Positions 34,710 through 43,049 of a stretch of 64,000 nucleotides of DNA are shown here, piece after piece; positions within the stretch are counted from its first letter, which is position 1, and each line of letters opens with the position of its first letter. The stretch is from positions 1,922,001-1,986,000 of the forward strand of contig NZ_CP115175.1 in the NCBI RefSeq assembly GCF_027912415.1, read 5' to 3'. This DNA comes from Homoserinibacter sp. YIM 151385. Lineage in GTDB: Bacteria > Actinomycetota > Actinomycetes > Actinomycetales > Microbacteriaceae. The notes under the pieces were generated by a model. It worked only from the letters and a program-made list of their open reading frames with translations, was not told the origin of the DNA and searched no databases. The translations under genes were made by a program, and so were the position numbers.

Positions 34710-35309
34710 GTGACCGACGCGAACGTCCCCCCGGCCCCGGCGCGGGCCCCCCAGCACCTCCCCCGCTTCTTCGTGAAGCAGCGCATCACCCTCGGCGTGA
34801 ACCGCTACGAGATCCGAGCGGCGAACCCCGACGGCTCCGAGGGCCGCATCATCGGGATGGCGCAGCAGAAGCGCTTCGCCCTCAAGGAGCAGGTGACCTT
34901 CTACGCCGACGAGCAGCGCACGCAGCCCGTCTTCTCCTTCCGGGCGCGCCAGGTCATGGACCTCGCCGCGATCTACGACGTGACCGACGGCCAGGGCGTG
35001 GCGCTCGGCTGGTTCCAGAAGGACTTCACGGCCAGCCTGCTGCGCTCCAGCTTCCACCTCGCAGGCCCCGGGATCGACGCCTACGGCCAGGAGCGCAACC
35101 AGGCGATCGCGCTCATCCGCCGCTTCGTCGACCTCCCCTTCTCCTTCCACTTCGACTTCACAGACAAGACGAGCGGCCGCGTCGTGATGTCGAGCGAGCG
35201 CCAGTTCTCGCTGCGCGACCGCTACACGGTCGATGTGCCGGACGAGCGCGTCGACTACCGCCTCGCGGCCGCCATGGCCGTCGGGCTGGACGCGCTGCTC
35301 GGGCGCTAG
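34710..35309 (+). CDS. LURP-one-related / tubby-like beta-barrel protein
   Basis: 199 aa beginning MTDANVPPAPARAP. The core has LPRFFVKQRITLGVNRYEI, IIGMAQQKRFALKEQVTFY, FSFRARQVMDLAAIYDVTD and VALGWFQKDF, a pattern typical of LURP-one/phospholipid-scramblase-like proteins, which fold as a barrel around a helix. Function in bacteria is not established; membrane-lipid association is one idea. It follows the GntR gene closely but with its own promoter, and a strong hairpin lies just after its stop. Confidence 0.75.
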   Translation: MTDANVPPAPARAPQHLPRFFVKQRITLGVNRYEIRAANPDGSEGRIIGMAQQKRFALKEQVTFYADEQRTQPVFSFRARQVMDLAAIYDVTDGQGVALGWFQKDFTASLLRSSFHLAGPGIDAYGQERNQAIALIRRFVDLPFSFHFDFTDKTSGRVVMSSERQFSLRDRYTVDVPDERVDYRLAAAMAVGLDALLGR

Positions 35310-35331
35310 GTCGCCGCATCCCCGCCGAGAT

Positions 35332-35387
35332 GTGCGTTTCTCCGCATCTGCCGCGCGGATCCGTGCGGCGAATGCGGAGAAACCCAC
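35332..35387. terminator. Long hairpin between convergent genes
   Basis: Arms 35332-35354 and 35365-35387 match at 20 of 23 positions around TTTCTCCGCAT, with a 10-base loop. It lies exactly between the 34710 gene and putA and probably ends both transcripts, though it has no clean poly-U and looks like a dispersed palindromic repeat. Confidence 0.65.
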
Positions 35388-35388
35388 C

Positions 35389-38300
35389 TCAGACGGCGAG
35401 GGCCGCCATCCGCGGGTCGGGGTTCCCGAAGCGGTGCGCCGTGACCGACACGGCCTGCTCGCGGAGGAACGGCAGCAGCTCGAGTCGTCCCGCCGGCGTC
35501 ACCGGCCCCGCCCAGACCGCCGTGTCGATCGAGCCCGCGAGCGCCTCGCGGACCGCCGCCGCATCCCCGCCGACGAGACGGATGCGCTCCGGGCGCTCCG
35601 CCGGCACGCGCGCGAGGAAGGCGGCGTCCGACTCGGTCGCGAGGGAGGCGCCGCGCAGCAGCGGCGCCGGCCCCGAGAGGTACGGCAGCAGCCCGCTCGG
35701 CAGCGGCACCGCGCTCGTGACCTGCAGACGCGCCCCCGAGAGGACGCCCGCCGCGAGCACGCGCACGAGCTCGCCCAGCTCGCCGCCCTCGCCGAGCCGC
35801 ACCACGACCTCCGCCGGCCGGTAGCGGAACACGTTCCGCTCGACGCCCAGCGCGGCGCTGTCGCGCGAGACCGAGAACTCGGACTCCCAGGCGGCCGCGT
35901 CGCTCAGCGCGCCCTGGCGGACCCGCGCGAAGGCCTCGTAGTCGAGGGCCGGCTGCGCGGCCGCGATGAGCCCGGCGACATCCTCGTCCAGCCCGTCGAG
36001 CCGCAGGTTGCCGAGCGCGCCGCCCGGCGCCTCCCACTCGGGCTCCCAGCCGCCCAGCACGAGCAGCGTGTTCGGGCCGCCCGCCTTCGCGCCCGCGCCG
36101 ACGGCGGAGCGCTTCCAGCCGCCGAAGGACTGCCGGCGCACGATCGCGCCCGTCGTGCCGCGGTTGACGTAGAGGTTGCCGGCCTCGACCGAGCGGAGCC
36201 AGACGGCGACCTCGTGCGGGTCGAGCGAGTGGATGCCGGCCGTCAGCCCGAAGTCGGTGCCGTTCTGGAGGGCGATCGCCGCCTCCAGCGTCGGGGCGGT
36301 CATGATGCCGAGCACCGGCCCGAAGTACTCCGTGAGGTGGAACTCGCTGCCCGCCCGCACGCCGTCGCGCACGCCGGGGCTCCACAGGCGCGGATCCTCG
36401 CCGAGCTGCCGCGGCTCGACGAGCCACGACTCGCCCTCGCCGAGCGTCGTGAGGCCGCGGCGGAGCTTGCCCTGGGGCTCCTCGATGACGGGGCCCATGA
36501 GGGTGTCCGCCTCGAAGGGCGACCCGACCCGGATGCTGGAGACGGCATCCACGAGCTGGCGCCGGAAGCGCTCGCTGCGGCCGACCGAGCCGACGAGGAT
36601 CGCGAGCGACGCCGCCGAGCACTTCTGGCCGGCGTGGCCGAAGGCGCTCTTGACGAGGTCGGCGACCGCGAGATCGAGGTCGGCGCTCGGGGTGATGACG
36701 ATCGCGTTCTTGCCGCTCGTCTCGCCGAGCACCGGCAGCTGCGGGCGCCAGCCGGAGAACAGCTCCGCCGTCTCGGACCCGCCGACGAGGAGCACGCGGT
36801 CGACCTCGGGCGCGGTGATGAGCTCCTGGCCGAGCTCGCGCTCGCCGAGCTGCACGAGGGTGAGGGTCTCGCGGTCGATGCCGGCCTCCCAGATCGCCTC
36901 CGCGAGGACGGCCCCGCAGCGTCGCGCCTGGCCGGCCGGCTTGAGGATGACGGCGGAGCCCGCGGCGAGCGCCGAGAGCACGTTGCCGGCGGGGATCGCG
37001 ACCGGGAAGTTCCAGGGGGGCGTCACGACGGTGAGCGCGTCCGGCACGTGCCGGGCGCCCTCGATCGCGTCGAGCTCGCGGGCGCGGGCGGCATACCAGC
37101 GGGCGAAGTCGACGGCCTCGCTCACCTCGACGTCGGCCTCGGCGATGGTCTTGCCGGTCTCGGCGGCCATGACCTCGACGAGACGGCCGCGGAAGGCCTC
37201 GAGCACCTCGCCGACGCGGTCGAGCTGCTCCGCGCGCTCGGAGGCGGGGCGGGCGCCCCAGCGGACGCCGGCCGCGCGGGCGGCGCGCACCCGCTCGCCG
37301 AGCGCCGCCGCATCCCCCACGGCCGCCCGCTCGATCGTCTCGATCCCGATGCGCGACTCCCGGGCACGCTCGAGGATGCCGCGTCCCCAGGCCCGGTTGG
37401 CCGCGAGCGCCGGATCGGTGTCCGGCTCGTTCTCGAAGTCGGCGGGGGCCGACGGAACGCCGGGCGAGAGGCGATCCTGCGTGCGGTTCGGGGCGGGCAC
37501 GCGGGCGTCGAGGGCGTCGAGGGAGGCCGCGAAGCGCTCCGCCTCCCGCCGGAAGATCGCCTCGTCGCTCGTGAGGTCGAAGACCCCCGACATGAAGTTC
37601 TCCTCGCTCGCGTTCTCCTCGAGGCGGCGGACGAGGTAGCTGATCGCGGCGTCGAACTCGTGCGGGTGCACGACGGGCGTGTAGAGGAGGAGCCCGCCGA
37701 CGTCCTGGCGCACCGCCTCCGCCTGCGCGGTCGCCATGCCGAGGAGCATCTCGAACTCGACCCGGGACTCCACCCCGCGACGCTGCGCGAGCAGCCACGC
37801 GAAGGCGAGGTCGAAGAGGTTGTGGCCCGCGATCCCGACCCGCACGGCGTCGGTGCGCTCGGGGGTGAGCAGCCAGGCGAGCACGCGCTTGTAGTGCGCG
37901 TCGGTCTCGAGCTTCGAGCCCCAGGTCGCGAGCGGCCAGCCGTGCACGGCCGCATCCACCCGCTCCATCGCGAGGTTCGCGCCCTTCACGATGCGGACCT
38001 TGATCGCGGCGCCGCCGGCCGCGCGCCGGGAGCGCGCCCAGGCGGTGAGCTGCTGCAGCGCCTGGAGGGAGTCGGGGAGGTAGGCCTGCAGGACGATGCC
38101 GGCCTCGAAGTCCTCGAGCCCGGGCTTCTCGAGCAGGCGCGTGAAGACCGCGATCGTGAGGTCGAGGTCGCGGTACTCCTCCATGTCGAGGTTGATGAAG
38201 GTGCGGGTGCGCGCCCGGGCGGCGGCGCCGTAGAGCGGGAGCAGGCGCTGCACGACGCGGTCGACGGTCTCGTCGAAGCCCCACATGCTGAGCTGGGAGG

Positions 38301-38937
38301 CGACGGCCGAGACCTTGACGGACACGTAGTCCACGTCGTCCCGGCCGAGCAGGTCGATCGTGCCGGCGAGGCGGCGGTCGGCCTCGCCGTCGCCGAGGAC
38401 GGCCTCGCCGAGGAGGTTGATGTTGAGCCGGCGGCCGTCGGCGCGGAGGGCGGCGAGGGTCGTGTCGAGCTTCGCGGGGGTCGCGTCGATGACGAGGTGC
38501 TCCACCATGCCGCGGAGCACGCGCCGCGAGATCGGGATGACGAGCCATGGCAGGATGCGCGCGAACGCGCCGCCGAGCGCGATCGCCGCGCGCAGGTACC
38601 AGGGCAGGAAGCGGGGGGTGCGGCGGGCCAGCTCCTCGAGGTTGCGCGCGGCGACGCCGAGGTCCTCCGGACGCACGACGCGGTCGACGAAGCCGAGCGT
38701 GAAGTCGAGGCCGTCGGGGTCCTTGAGGACCCCCGCGAGCCGCGTCGCGCCCGGGTCGACGGGGAGGTCGCGGCTGCGCGCCAGCCAGCGGCGCACGAGC
38801 TCGATCACCTCGCGCGCGTCGGGGAGGCCGGCGGCGGGCTGCGTGGCGGGCGCGGCGGGCGTCTCGGGGGCGGGGTTCTCGGGGTTCTCGGGAGCGCTGC
38901 CCTCGGGCTCCTGCTCCTCGGTCGCGGGGGACGACAT
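35389..38937 (-). CDS. putA: Bifunctional proline dehydrogenase / glutamate-semialdehyde dehydrogenase
   Basis: 1,182 aa. After an acidic, Pro-rich N-terminus comes the FAD-binding proline dehydrogenase barrel (about 60-470: NINLLGEAVLGD, VSVKVSAVASQLSMWG, VRIVKGANLAMERVD). The aldehyde dehydrogenase domain (about 520-960) has TPPWNFPVAIPAGN, LGETSGKN and the catalytic Cys in GQKCSAAS. A C-terminal 180-residue extension has no catalytic motif. It oxidises proline to glutamate in two steps with channelling. ATG follows TATCGT by seven bases. The divergent LysR gene is the likely regulator. Confidence 0.94.
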   Translation of the reverse strand: MSSPATEEQEPEGSAPENPENPAPETPAAPATQPAAGLPDAREVIELVRRWLARSRDLPVDPGATRLAGVLKDPDGLDFTLGFVDRVVRPEDLGVAARNLEELARRTPRFLPWYLRAAIALGGAFARILPWLVIPISRRVLRGMVEHLVIDATPAKLDTTLAALRADGRRLNINLLGEAVLGDGEADRRLAGTIDLLGRDDVDYVSVKVSAVASQLSMWGFDETVDRVVQRLLPLYGAAARARTRTFINLDMEEYRDLDLTIAVFTRLLEKPGLEDFEAGIVLQAYLPDSLQALQQLTAWARSRRAAGGAAIKVRIVKGANLAMERVDAAVHGWPLATWGSKLETDAHYKRVLAWLLTPERTDAVRVGIAGHNLFDLAFAWLLAQRRGVESRVEFEMLLGMATAQAEAVRQDVGGLLLYTPVVHPHEFDAAISYLVRRLEENASEENFMSGVFDLTSDEAIFRREAERFAASLDALDARVPAPNRTQDRLSPGVPSAPADFENEPDTDPALAANRAWGRGILERARESRIGIETIERAAVGDAAALGERVRAARAAGVRWGARPASERAEQLDRVGEVLEAFRGRLVEVMAAETGKTIAEADVEVSEAVDFARWYAARARELDAIEGARHVPDALTVVTPPWNFPVAIPAGNVLSALAAGSAVILKPAGQARRCGAVLAEAIWEAGIDRETLTLVQLGERELGQELITAPEVDRVLLVGGSETAELFSGWRPQLPVLGETSGKNAIVITPSADLDLAVADLVKSAFGHAGQKCSAASLAILVGSVGRSERFRRQLVDAVSSIRVGSPFEADTLMGPVIEEPQGKLRRGLTTLGEGESWLVEPRQLGEDPRLWSPGVRDGVRAGSEFHLTEYFGPVLGIMTAPTLEAAIALQNGTDFGLTAGIHSLDPHEVAVWLRSVEAGNLYVNRGTTGAIVRRQSFGGWKRSAVGAGAKAGGPNTLLVLGGWEPEWEAPGGALGNLRLDGLDEDVAGLIAAAQPALDYEAFARVRQGALSDAAAWESEFSVSRDSAALGVERNVFRYRPAEVVVRLGEGGELGELVRVLAAGVLSGARLQVTSAVPLPSGLLPYLSGPAPLLRGASLATESDAAFLARVPAERPERIRLVGGDAAAVREALAGSIDTAVWAGPVTPAGRLELLPFLREQAVSVTAHRFGNPDPRMAALAV

Positions 38938-39050
38938 GCTCACCACGATAGGCCTCGGGCTTCCTCTGGCTCGGCGCCGACACCTGGGCATCGGCCGGGA
39001 CGGCACCAGTGTCGCGTCTCGGATCCGCCGGGAACAGCGATGAATCCTGC

Positions 39051-39061
39051 ACGATAATCGT
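39051..39061. promoter_or_regulatory. Palindrome ACGAT-A-ATCGT between putA and lysR
   Basis: A perfect 11-bp palindrome in the 152-bp divergent promoter region, 28 bp before the LysR start; a plausible LysR binding site. Confidence 0.4.
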
Positions 39062-39089
39062 CGGAGGAACCGAACGATCGGGGGATGCC

Positions 39090-40001
39090 GTGCTCGACCT
39101 GCGGAGGCTGCGCCTGCTCCGCGAGCTCGCGCGCCTCGGGACGATCGCGGCCGTCGCCGAGCACCTCGCGTTCAGCCCCTCCTCCGTCTCCCAGCAGCTC
39201 GCCCAGCTCGAGCGCGAGGCGGGCACGCGGCTGCTGCAGAAGTCGGGGCGGCGGGTCCGCCTCACCGCCGAGGGCGAGCTCGTCGTCGCGCACGCCGAGC
39301 GGCTCCTCGATCAGATGGAGCGACTCGAGACAGAGCTCGCGGGCGTGCGGGATGCGGTGGCCGGCACCGTGCGCCTCGCCGTCTTCCAGTCGGCGGCGCT
39401 CGGCATCGTCCCCCGAGCGCTCACCCTGCTCAGCTCCCGGCATCCCCAGCTCCGCGTCGAGGTCACGCAGCACGAGCCCGAGACGGCGCTCGCCGCGGTG
39501 TGGGCCCGCGAGTTCGATCTCGTCATCGCCGAGGAGTACCCGCACCACGCGGCGCCGCGGCTCGCCGAGCTCGACCGCGAGCCGCTCGTCGGCGACGCGA
39601 TCCGACTCGGCGCGCCCGCCGGGATCGACTCGCTCGAGGCGGCGGCGCGCCTGCCGTGGGTGATGGAGCCGCGCGGCACCGCCTCCCGCCACTGGGCGGA
39701 GCAGACCTGCCGGGTCGCCGGCTTCGAGCCCGACGTCCGCTTCGAGACCGCCGACCTGCAGGCCCACATCCGGCTCATCGAGGCCGGCCACGCGGTCGCG
39801 CTGCTGCCCGACCTCGTCTGGGCGGGGCGAGCGCCGAGCGTGCACCTCGTCGAGCTGGCGGGCGCTCCGCGGCGGACCGTCTTCACCTCGGCGCGGCGGG
39901 CGGGCCGGGACTCGGCCGCGATCCGGGCCGTGCGCGGGATCCTCGCGGACGCGGTGGAGGCGTCGCGGCGCGCACCGGTCAGGGACGCGCTCCTCGGCTG
40001 A
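39090..40001 (+). CDS. LysR-family transcriptional regulator
   Basis: 303 aa. N-terminal helix-turn-helix (LARLGTIAAVAEHLAFSPSS, VSQQLAQLEREAG) and a periplasmic-binding-like effector domain (AGTVRLAVFQSAALGIVP, GHAVALLPDLV). GTG start preceded by CGGGGGAT. Divergent position suggests control of putA, although many LysR proteins act elsewhere. A 97-bp palindromic repeat begins 7 bp after its stop. Confidence 0.88.
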   Translation: MLDLRRLRLLRELARLGTIAAVAEHLAFSPSSVSQQLAQLEREAGTRLLQKSGRRVRLTAEGELVVAHAERLLDQMERLETELAGVRDAVAGTVRLAVFQSAALGIVPRALTLLSSRHPQLRVEVTQHEPETALAAVWAREFDLVIAEEYPHHAAPRLAELDREPLVGDAIRLGAPAGIDSLEAAARLPWVMEPRGTASRHWAEQTCRVAGFEPDVRFETADLQAHIRLIEAGHAVALLPDLVWAGRAPSVHLVELAGAPRRTVFTSARRAGRDSAAIRAVRGILADAVEASRRAPVRDALLG

Positions 40002-40008
40002 TCGACCT

Positions 40009-40105
40009 GGCGCGGATTCAGGAGCGCCGTCGCCCCGACCGCCGCGTGCGCCGGGAGCACGGGCATCCCCCGAGATCTCCGCCCGGGCGCTCCTGAGTCC
40101 GCGCC
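40009..40105. repeat. GATTCAGGAGC-type palindromic repeat, copy 1
   Basis: Arms 40009-40028 and 40086-40105 (19 of 20 match; core GATTCAGGAGC and GCTCCTGAGTC) with a 57-base centre. Same family as the two copies at 48.8-49.1 kb. It occupies the gap between the LysR and MarR genes. Confidence 0.8.
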
Positions 40106-40148
40106 GTCCGACCGCCGGCACGTCGGGCGACAGGCGTCGGAGCGCCCG

Positions 40149-40154
40149 TACACT
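40149..40154 (+). promoter_or_regulatory. -10 element TACACT, leaderless MarR gene
   Basis: TACACT, six bases, ATG at 40161. Confidence 0.6.
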
Positions 40155-40160
40155 GACCGC

Positions 40161-40646
40161 ATGGTCGACGCGACAGGCATCGGGCCCGAGGAATGGACCT
40201 CGTGGCGCAGCTTCCTGTCGATGCAGGGCCAGCTCGCGCGCGCACTCGACCGTCAGCTGCAGCGCGACTCGGACATCTCGCACGCCGACTTCAGCGTGCT
40301 CGTCACCATCTGGAACGCCGAGAACCGGCAGCTGCGGGTCGGCGAGCTCGCCTCGCTCCTCGCCTGGGAGAAGAGCCGCGTGTCGCACCAGGTCACCCGC
40401 ATGGAGACGCGGGGGCTGCTCGAGCGCAGCGACTGCGCCGACGACGCGCGCGCCACCTGGATCGGGCTCACCTTCGAGGGCCGGCGCACCATCCTGCACG
40501 CCATCCGCGGGCACGCGGCCGATGTGCGGCGCCTCTACCTCGACCTCCTGACCCCCGAGGAGCTGGAGGTCATGGAACGGGCCTCGCGCCGGGTCCTCGA
40601 CACGCTCGACCCGGCGGTGTGCGAGCTGCTCGACGCCCCCGACTGA
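40161..40646 (+). CDS. MarR-family transcriptional regulator
   Basis: 161 aa winged-helix regulator. LRVGELASLLAWEKSRVSHQ is the recognition region and the wing has LLERSDCADDARATWIGLT, with a D-x-R pattern typical of MarR. No Cys pair of the OhrR type is apparent. It has no divergent partner gene, and converges on the cystine-type ABC operon. The target is unknown. Confidence 0.9.
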   Translation: MVDATGIGPEEWTSWRSFLSMQGQLARALDRQLQRDSDISHADFSVLVTIWNAENRQLRVGELASLLAWEKSRVSHQVTRMETRGLLERSDCADDARATWIGLTFEGRRTILHAIRGHAADVRRLYLDLLTPEELEVMERASRRVLDTLDPAVCELLDAPD

Positions 40647-40670
40647 CGTCCGCGTCGACGCGCGACGGCG

Positions 40671-41465
40671 CTAGTGCAGCAGTCGCTCGAGGAACGCGCG
40701 GGTCCTCGGCTCGCGCGGCGCCGAGAGCAGCTCGGCGGGCGCCCCGCGCTCGACGATGACCCCGCCGTCGAGGAAGAGCACCTCATCGGCGACCTCGCGC
40801 GCGAAGCCGATCTCGTGGGTGACGACGACCATGGTCCACCCTTCCCGCGCGAGCTCCGACATGATCGCGAGCACGTCGCCGACGATCTCCGGGTCGAGGG
40901 CGGAGGTCGGCTCGTCGAAGAGCAGCAGGCGCGGCTTGAGCGCGAGCGCCCGCACGATGCCGACCCGCTGCTGCTGGCCGCCCGAGAGCTCGAAGGGGAA
41001 GGCATCCCGCTTCTCGGCGAGGCCGACGCGCTCGAGGAGCGCGAGCGCCTCCCGCTCCGCCTCCTCGCGCGGCCGCCGCTGGACGACGACCGGCCCCTCG
41101 GTCACGTTCTGCAGGACGGTCCGATGCGGGAAGAGGTTGTAGTGCTGGAACACCATGCCGGAGGCGTCGCGCAGCCGCGCGCGCTGCTCGGCGCGGACCC
41201 GGGCCGACGCCGGCGCCCCGAAGTCGATCGCCTCGCCGTCGATCGCGACGACGCCCGCATCCGGCACCTCGAGCGCGTTGAGGGAGCGCAGCACGGTCGT
41301 CTTGCCCGAGCCGGACGGTCCGATCAGCACGAGGACCCGGCCGCGCTCGAGCTCCAGGTCGACGCCCCTGAGCACCTCGTTCGACCCGAAGGACTTCCGG
41401 AGGCCGGCGACCGTCAGCCGAGGCGCCGCCCCGGGCACCGCGGCGGGCTCAGGCGTGCGCGACAT
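40671..41465 (-). CDS. Polar amino-acid (cystine-type) ABC transporter ATPase
   Basis: 264 aa. Walker A GPSGSGKTT (49-57), Q-loop FQHYNLFPH, signature LSGGQQQRV, Walker B LLLFDEPTSALDP and the switch His in VVTHEIGFA. It powers import by the permease whose 3' end it overlaps by 17 bp. The whole set is read in the order binding protein, permease, ATPase. Confidence 0.93.
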   Translation of the reverse strand: MSRTPEPAAVPGAAPRLTVAGLRKSFGSNEVLRGVDLELERGRVLVLIGPSGSGKTTVLRSLNALEVPDAGVVAIDGEAIDFGAPASARVRAEQRARLRDASGMVFQHYNLFPHRTVLQNVTEGPVVVQRRPREEAEREALALLERVGLAEKRDAFPFELSGGQQQRVGIVRALALKPRLLLFDEPTSALDPEIVGDVLAIMSELAREGWTMVVVTHEIGFAREVADEVLFLDGGVIVERGAPAELLSAPREPRTRAFLERLLH

Positions 41466-42111
41466 AGCGGTCCAATCGCTTCTCGAGGCGCACCTGCGCG
41501 GTCGACAGCACCAGGCAGATCACCCAGTAGACGAGGCCCGCCGTCGCGTAGAGCACGAGGAACTCCTGACTGAAGGCGGCGATCTTCCTCGCCTCGGCGA
41601 ACAACTCGTTCACGAGGATGAGGGATGCGAGCGAGGTGTCCTTCACGAGGCTGATGAAGGTGTTCGACAGCGGCGGCACCGACACGCGCGCCGCCTGCGG
41701 GATGATGATCCGCCGCAGGGTCAGCGCCCGCGACATCCCGACCGTGTACCCGGCCTCCCACTGCCCGGCCGGCACCGACAGGATCGAGGCGCGCACGACC
41801 TCCGCCGCGTACGCCCCCACGTTGATCGACAGCGCCAGGATCGCGCTCGGCCAGGGCTCGAGCTTCAGCCCGATGAGCGGCAGCCCGTAGAAGACGATGA
41901 AGAGCTGCAGCAGCAGGGGCGTGCCGCGCACGAGCGAGATGACGAAGCGGGATGCCAGCGACAGCGGCAGGATCGGCGACATCCGCGCCAGCGCGAGGAG
42001 CAGCGCGAGGACCATGCCGACCGCGAAGGAGGCGAGGCTCAGCGGGATCGTGCCGAGGACGCCGGCGAGGGCGATCGGCCCGAGCGAGTCCCAGACGAGC
42101 TGCCAGTCCAT
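41449..42111 (-). CDS. Polar amino-acid ABC transporter permease (TcyB-like)
   Basis: 220 aa with five membrane helices and the His/Glu/Gln permease signature region, AAEVVRASILSVPAGQWEAG, which docks on the ATPase. GTPLLLQLFIVFYGLP is another family block. Best described as an L-cystine/polar amino acid permease of the TcyB group, by similarity of its partner binding protein. Only one permease gene, so a homodimer. Confidence 0.92.
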   Translation of the reverse strand: MDWQLVWDSLGPIALAGVLGTIPLSLASFAVGMVLALLLALARMSPILPLSLASRFVISLVRGTPLLLQLFIVFYGLPLIGLKLEPWPSAILALSINVGAYAAEVVRASILSVPAGQWEAGYTVGMSRALTLRRIIIPQAARVSVPPLSNTFISLVKDTSLASLILVNELFAEARKIAAFSQEFLVLYATAGLVYWVICLVLSTAQVRLEKRLDRYVAHA

Positions 42112-42120
42112 CCCCGGAGG

Positions 42121-42945
42121 CTACTCGGTGACGTCGGCGCCGAAGTACTTCTCGCTGATCTCGGCGAGGGTGCCGTCGGCGCGGAGCTCGGCGAGCGCCT
42201 CGTCGATCGCGGCGGCCAGGTCGTCGCTGCCCTCGCGGAGCGCGAAGGCGCTGAGCGAGGGGTCGTCGGTCTCGGCGACGATGCGGATGCCCTCCGCGTC
42301 GCCGTTCTTCTCCGAGTCGAGGAAGGTGAGCTCGTCGTTGACGGTCGCGTCGACGCGGCCCGCGCGCAGGAGCTCGACCGCCTGCGCCCAGCCCTCCACG
42401 GCCTCCACCTTCGCGCCGTAGCCCTCGGCGACCTCGTACCAGTTGCTCGTCAGCGACTGCGCCGAGCTGCGGCCCTCGAGGTCCTCGAACCCCGCGATGT
42501 CGGAGTCGTCGGGCACCACGAGCACACCGGGCGAGACCGTGTACGGCTCGCTGAAGACGTACTTCGCCTCTCGCTCCGGATTGATGGAGACCTGGTTCGC
42601 GATGAGGTCGAAGCGGCCCGCGTCGAGGCCGGCGAAGATCGCATCCCACTGCGTCTCCTGGAACTCGACCTCGACCTCCAGCTTCTCGGCGACGGCCTCG
42701 ATGACCTCGACGTCGTAGCCGGTGAGGTCGCCCGCGCCGCCCTCGTGGAAGCTGAAGGGACGGTAGGTGCCCTCGGTCGCGACGACGAGCTTGCCGGCGT
42801 CCTGCACCTGCTCGAGCGTCAGCCCGCCCGTGCCGTTCGCGCTGCCCTCGGATCCCGAGCCGCCGCCGGCGCAGCCGGCGAGGGCGAGGGCGGAGGCCGC
42901 GGCGGCGGCGATGACGACGGGGCGGAGGCGGGCGCTGAGGCTCAT
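42121..42945 (-). CDS. Amino-acid ABC transporter substrate-binding lipoprotein (cystine-type)
   Basis: 274 aa. Lipobox ALAGC with C25. The type II solute-binding fold shows LVVATEGTYRPFSFHEGG, GYDVEVIEAVAEKL, FDLIANQVSINPEREAKY and a VNDELTFLD segment. The NQVSINPER pattern is like TcyA/cystine binders. AGGAAG lies seven bases before the ATG. It is divergent from the FAD oxidoreductase gene with 104 bp between starts. Confidence 0.9.
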   Translation of the reverse strand: MSLSARLRPVVIAAAAASALALAGCAGGGSGSEGSANGTGGLTLEQVQDAGKLVVATEGTYRPFSFHEGGAGDLTGYDVEVIEAVAEKLEVEVEFQETQWDAIFAGLDAGRFDLIANQVSINPEREAKYVFSEPYTVSPGVLVVPDDSDIAGFEDLEGRSSAQSLTSNWYEVAEGYGAKVEAVEGWAQAVELLRAGRVDATVNDELTFLDSEKNGDAEGIRIVAETDDPSLSAFALREGSDDLAAAIDEALAELRADGTLAEISEKYFGADVTE

Positions 42946-43037
42946 GGCGGATCTTCCTGTGGAGTGGGGGCCGCTCGTGACGGCCTCCACGAGGGTAGGC
43001 GGAACCGCGCGCCCGCCGCTCGCGCATGACGAGGCGT

Positions 43038-43043
43038 TACGCT
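43038..43043 (+). promoter_or_regulatory. -10 element TACGCT, leaderless FAD oxidoreductase gene
   Basis: TACGCT, six bases, ATG at 43050. Confidence 0.6.
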
Positions 43044-43049
43044 CGCGCC

